DNA from: Neotamlana laminarinivorans
Lineage (GTDB): Bacteria; Bacteroidota; Bacteroidia; Flavobacteriales; Flavobacteriaceae
Length of the DNA: 64,000 nt
Assembly (NCBI RefSeq): GCF_020523925.1
Contig: NZ_JAJAPW010000003.1
Span: 496,001-560,000 of the forward strand
Direction: 5' to 3'
Below, piece after piece: positions 62,304-64,000 of the stretch (its first letter is position 1; the number at the start of each line of letters is the position of its first letter). A model generated the notes under the pieces. It was not told where the DNA came from, ran no database searches, and worked only from the letters and a program-made list of their open reading frames with translations. A program made the position numbers and the translations under genes.

Positions 62304-62852
62304 ATGAGTGTAAATATGACCAAAACCAGACATAAGTTTTCTTTAGCAAATAAACTTAAAAGAGTAATATGGCTATTAGTTGACATGTTTTTGTTTAAAC
62401 CATTTATGCCAAGAGTTTTTAAAAAATATAGAGTGTTTATATTAAAAGTATTTGGCGCACAAATATCTTGGAATGCGATGGTTTATGCAAATGTGAAGAT
62501 ATGGGCACCCTGGAATCTCGAAATGAAGCCTTTTTCATGTCTAGGGCCAAAGGTTGATTGCTATAATCAAGGAAAGATAACCATTGGGGAGAATGCCACA
62601 ATTTCCCAAAAGGCTTATTTATGTGCCTCTAGTCATGATTATACTAAAAGAAATCATGACTTATTTTTAGCTCCAATTAATATTGAATCAAAGGCTTGGG
62701 TTGCAGCCGGAGCATTTATAGGTCCTGGGGTTACTCTTGGAGAAGGTGCTATTGTTGGTGCTACAGCTTCAGTATTTAAAGATGTGGAACCGTGGTGTGT
62801 GGTCGGAGGTAATCCAGCAAAATTTATTAAAAAAAGAGAGATAGTAAATTGA
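62304..62852 (+). CDS. WcaF-like colanic-acid-type acetyltransferase
   Basis: A 182-residue left-handed beta-helix acetyltransferase related to WcaF. A membrane-facing N-terminal segment (VIWLLVDMFLFKPFMPRVFK) precedes WNAMVYANVKIWAPWNLEM. ITIGENATISQKAYLCASSH is followed by DYTKRNHDLF, whose histidines fit the catalytic site. AWVAAGAFIGPGVTLGEGAI and CVVGGNPAKFIKKRE end the fold. It probably O-acetylates the exopolysaccharide. An in-frame ATG four codons downstream (MTKTRHK) is an alternative start. Confidence 0.87.
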   Translation: MSVNMTKTRHKFSLANKLKRVIWLLVDMFLFKPFMPRVFKKYRVFILKVFGAQISWNAMVYANVKIWAPWNLEMKPFSCLGPKVDCYNQGKITIGENATISQKAYLCASSHDYTKRNHDLFLAPINIESKAWVAAGAFIGPGVTLGEGAIVGATASVFKDVEPWCVVGGNPAKFIKKREIVN

Positions 62853-62919
62853 AAATATTGTGCATAAATACGATTTCAATTCATAGTAATTCCATAAAGA
62901 TATCTAAGTAAAATATACG

Positions 62920-63759
62920 ATGAATAAAGTATTAAATTTAACCATTGCCATTCCTGTAAAAAATGAGGAAAAGAATTTATTGGGCTGTATTAAGGCTATT
63001 GGAAAGGACTTGGCCAAACAAATAGTAATTATAGACTCAGGAAGTACTGACAAGACCATTGAAATAGCAAAATCTCAAGATGTTGATGTGGTTAATTTTA
63101 ATTGGGATGGTAAATTCCCTAAAAAACGAAATTGGTTTTTACGTAATTACAATCTAACAACAAAATGGGTATTATTTCTGGATGCTGACGAATATCTAAC
63201 CCCAGAATTTAAAACCGAACTCCGGGCAAAATTAAAACAAACCCAAGCAGTTGGCTTTTGGTTAAATTATACCATCTATTTTATGGGGAAAAAATTAAAA
63301 GGAGGCTACCCCTTAAATAAATTGGCCCTATTTCAAGTGGGAGCAGGCGAGTACGAAAGAATTGATGAAGACAAATGGAGTAATCTAGACATGGAAATTC
63401 ATGAACACCCCATTTTAAAAGGAGAAATAGGATATATTAAATCTAAAATTGATCATCGTGATTTTAGAGGGGTATCACATTATATGAATAAGCATAACGA
63501 ATATGCCTCTTGGGAAGCCTACCGCTATATAAAAACCATAAACGATGAAGCGGCCAAAGCAAAATGGACTTGGAAGCAAAAAATAAAATATAAACTCATG
63601 CAATCGGCATTAATAGGCCCTGTTTATTTTATAGGAAGTTTTGTGTTTTACGGCGGTTGGAAAGATGGGGCTACAGGTTTTGCCTTCGCCATTTTAAAAA
63701 AGGCATATTTTACACAAATTTATTGTAAAATTAAGGAGTTAAGTAATAACGAAAAATAA
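62920..63759 (+). CDS. Glycosyltransferase family 2
   Basis: A 279-residue GT-A enzyme. LNLTIAIPVKNEEKNLLGCI opens the fold. IVIIDSGSTDKTIEIAKSQD is the nucleotide-binding strand, and WVLFLDADEYLTPEFKTEL holds the D-A-D metal motif. KNRLRNYN-type basic residues and the late FIGSFVFYGGWKDGATGFAF (about 243-262) are found in WaaE/GT2 enzymes of polysaccharide loci. It follows the acetyltransferase gene by 67 bases and a partial membrane-protein gene follows ten bases later. Confidence 0.88.
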   Translation: MNKVLNLTIAIPVKNEEKNLLGCIKAIGKDLAKQIVIIDSGSTDKTIEIAKSQDVDVVNFNWDGKFPKKRNWFLRNYNLTTKWVLFLDADEYLTPEFKTELRAKLKQTQAVGFWLNYTIYFMGKKLKGGYPLNKLALFQVGAGEYERIDEDKWSNLDMEIHEHPILKGEIGYIKSKIDHRDFRGVSHYMNKHNEYASWEAYRYIKTINDEAAKAKWTWKQKIKYKLMQSALIGPVYFIGSFVFYGGWKDGATGFAFAILKKAYFTQIYCKIKELSNNEK

Positions 63760-63769
63760 TTTTTTACAC

Positions 63770-64000
63770 ATGCGGTTTCTGTTTTGGTGGGGCATATTTA
63801 TATTTGGAGTGCTAGTCGTCCTGTATTTCAGCTGGATTAATAGCCCAAGATTGGAATTAAATCAATTTGTACCTAAAAGAATAGCAGTCTGGGCAGACAA
63901 ACATGAAAATGATAATATAAGAACAGCGGTGCCTTTAGTCTGTTTAGGAGGGCTGGCTGGTCTATATCTAATAACCTATAGAAAAAGGAACGCTAAAAGT
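63770..64000 (+). CDS. Membrane protein of unknown function, 5' part only
   Basis: The ATG at 63770 opens a frame that continues past the right edge; 77 residues are visible. It has a hydrophobic first helix (FWWGIFIFGVLVVLYFSW), an extracytoplasmic-type middle (QFVPKRIAVWADKHENDN) and a second helix (AVPLVCLGGLAGLYLITY) followed by basic residues (RKRNAKS), giving an in-out-in layout. It follows the GT2 gene by ten bases and should be part of the exopolysaccharide operon. I do not recognise the family. Confidence 0.6.
   Translation, partial: MRFLFWWGIFIFGVLVVLYFSWINSPRLELNQFVPKRIAVWADKHENDNIRTAVPLVCLGGLAGLYLITYRKRNAKS

Overview
The window looks like the chromosome of a marine-type Flavobacteriaceae bacterium (phylum Bacteroidota). 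The DNA is strongly AT-rich, several promoters fit the Bacteroidota -7 box TAnnTTTG, and three secreted giants end in the type B (gliding-motility-associated) sorting domain of the type IX secretion system (T9SS). A UpxY-type NusG paralogue, a DUF5606 protein and a CrtI/CrtB/CrtZ/CrtYcd carotenoid operon agree with this. I see no rRNA, tRNA, insertion sequence, phage gene or CRISPR array.

Layout. (1) 1-12027, minus strand: four giant surface or secreted proteins in a row, the last one running off the left edge, with different N-terminal modules on a shared repeat/Ig-like/T9SS C-terminal chassis. (2) 12058-19977: an ABC exporter pair, a kinase-like orphan, a pRiA4b ORF-3-like protein, a membrane protein, heme A synthase, a GNAT enzyme, a CCA-adding-type nucleotidyltransferase and the TsaC/Sua5 tRNA-modification enzyme. 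(3) 20140-26508: a lipopolysaccharide-core-type cluster with GT4, a Kdo/WaaP-type kinase, a rhamnosyltransferase-like enzyme, three GT2 enzymes (two in tandem) and a GT9 heptosyltransferase-like enzyme. (4) 26585-34852: housekeeping genes (dapD, ruvX, def, DUF5606), a Crp/Fnr regulator, a lipoprotein built from four ~110-residue repeats, and an M16 peptidase. (5) 34953-39346: carotenoid operon crtI-crtB-crtZ-lycopene cyclase with a MerR/B12 (CarH/LitR-like) photoregulator upstream. (6) 39793-64000: a large exopolysaccharide region. It has a priming sugar-phosphate transferase with a UpxY antiterminator, a CDP-6-deoxysugar operon on the minus strand, then a plus-strand run of at least 15 genes with Wzc, Wzx, Wzy, Ugd, seven glycosyltransferases, three acyltransferases and a pyruvyltransferase.

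How the genes work together. The exopolysaccharide genes give a nearly complete Wzx/Wzy pathway. A lipid-linked sugar is started by the polyprenyl glycosylphosphotransferase, extended by GT4/GT2/GT47-like enzymes with UDP-glucuronate from Ugd and perhaps a CDP-derived deoxysugar, and decorated with acetyl and pyruvyl groups. It is then flipped by Wzx, polymerised by Wzy and exported under Wzc control. No Wza is present in the window. The predicted product is an acidic, acetylated and pyruvylated polymer.

The most unusual signal is non-coding: the upstream regions of the priming-transferase/UpxY operon and the wzc operon, 6.5 kb apart, share an ordered set of sequence blocks in the same orientation. 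This suggests a common regulatory leader. Other notable points are a perfect inverted repeat around the crtI -10 region that would put the start site almost on the ATG, a kinase-fold candidate without a family name, and mosaic T9SS paralogues.
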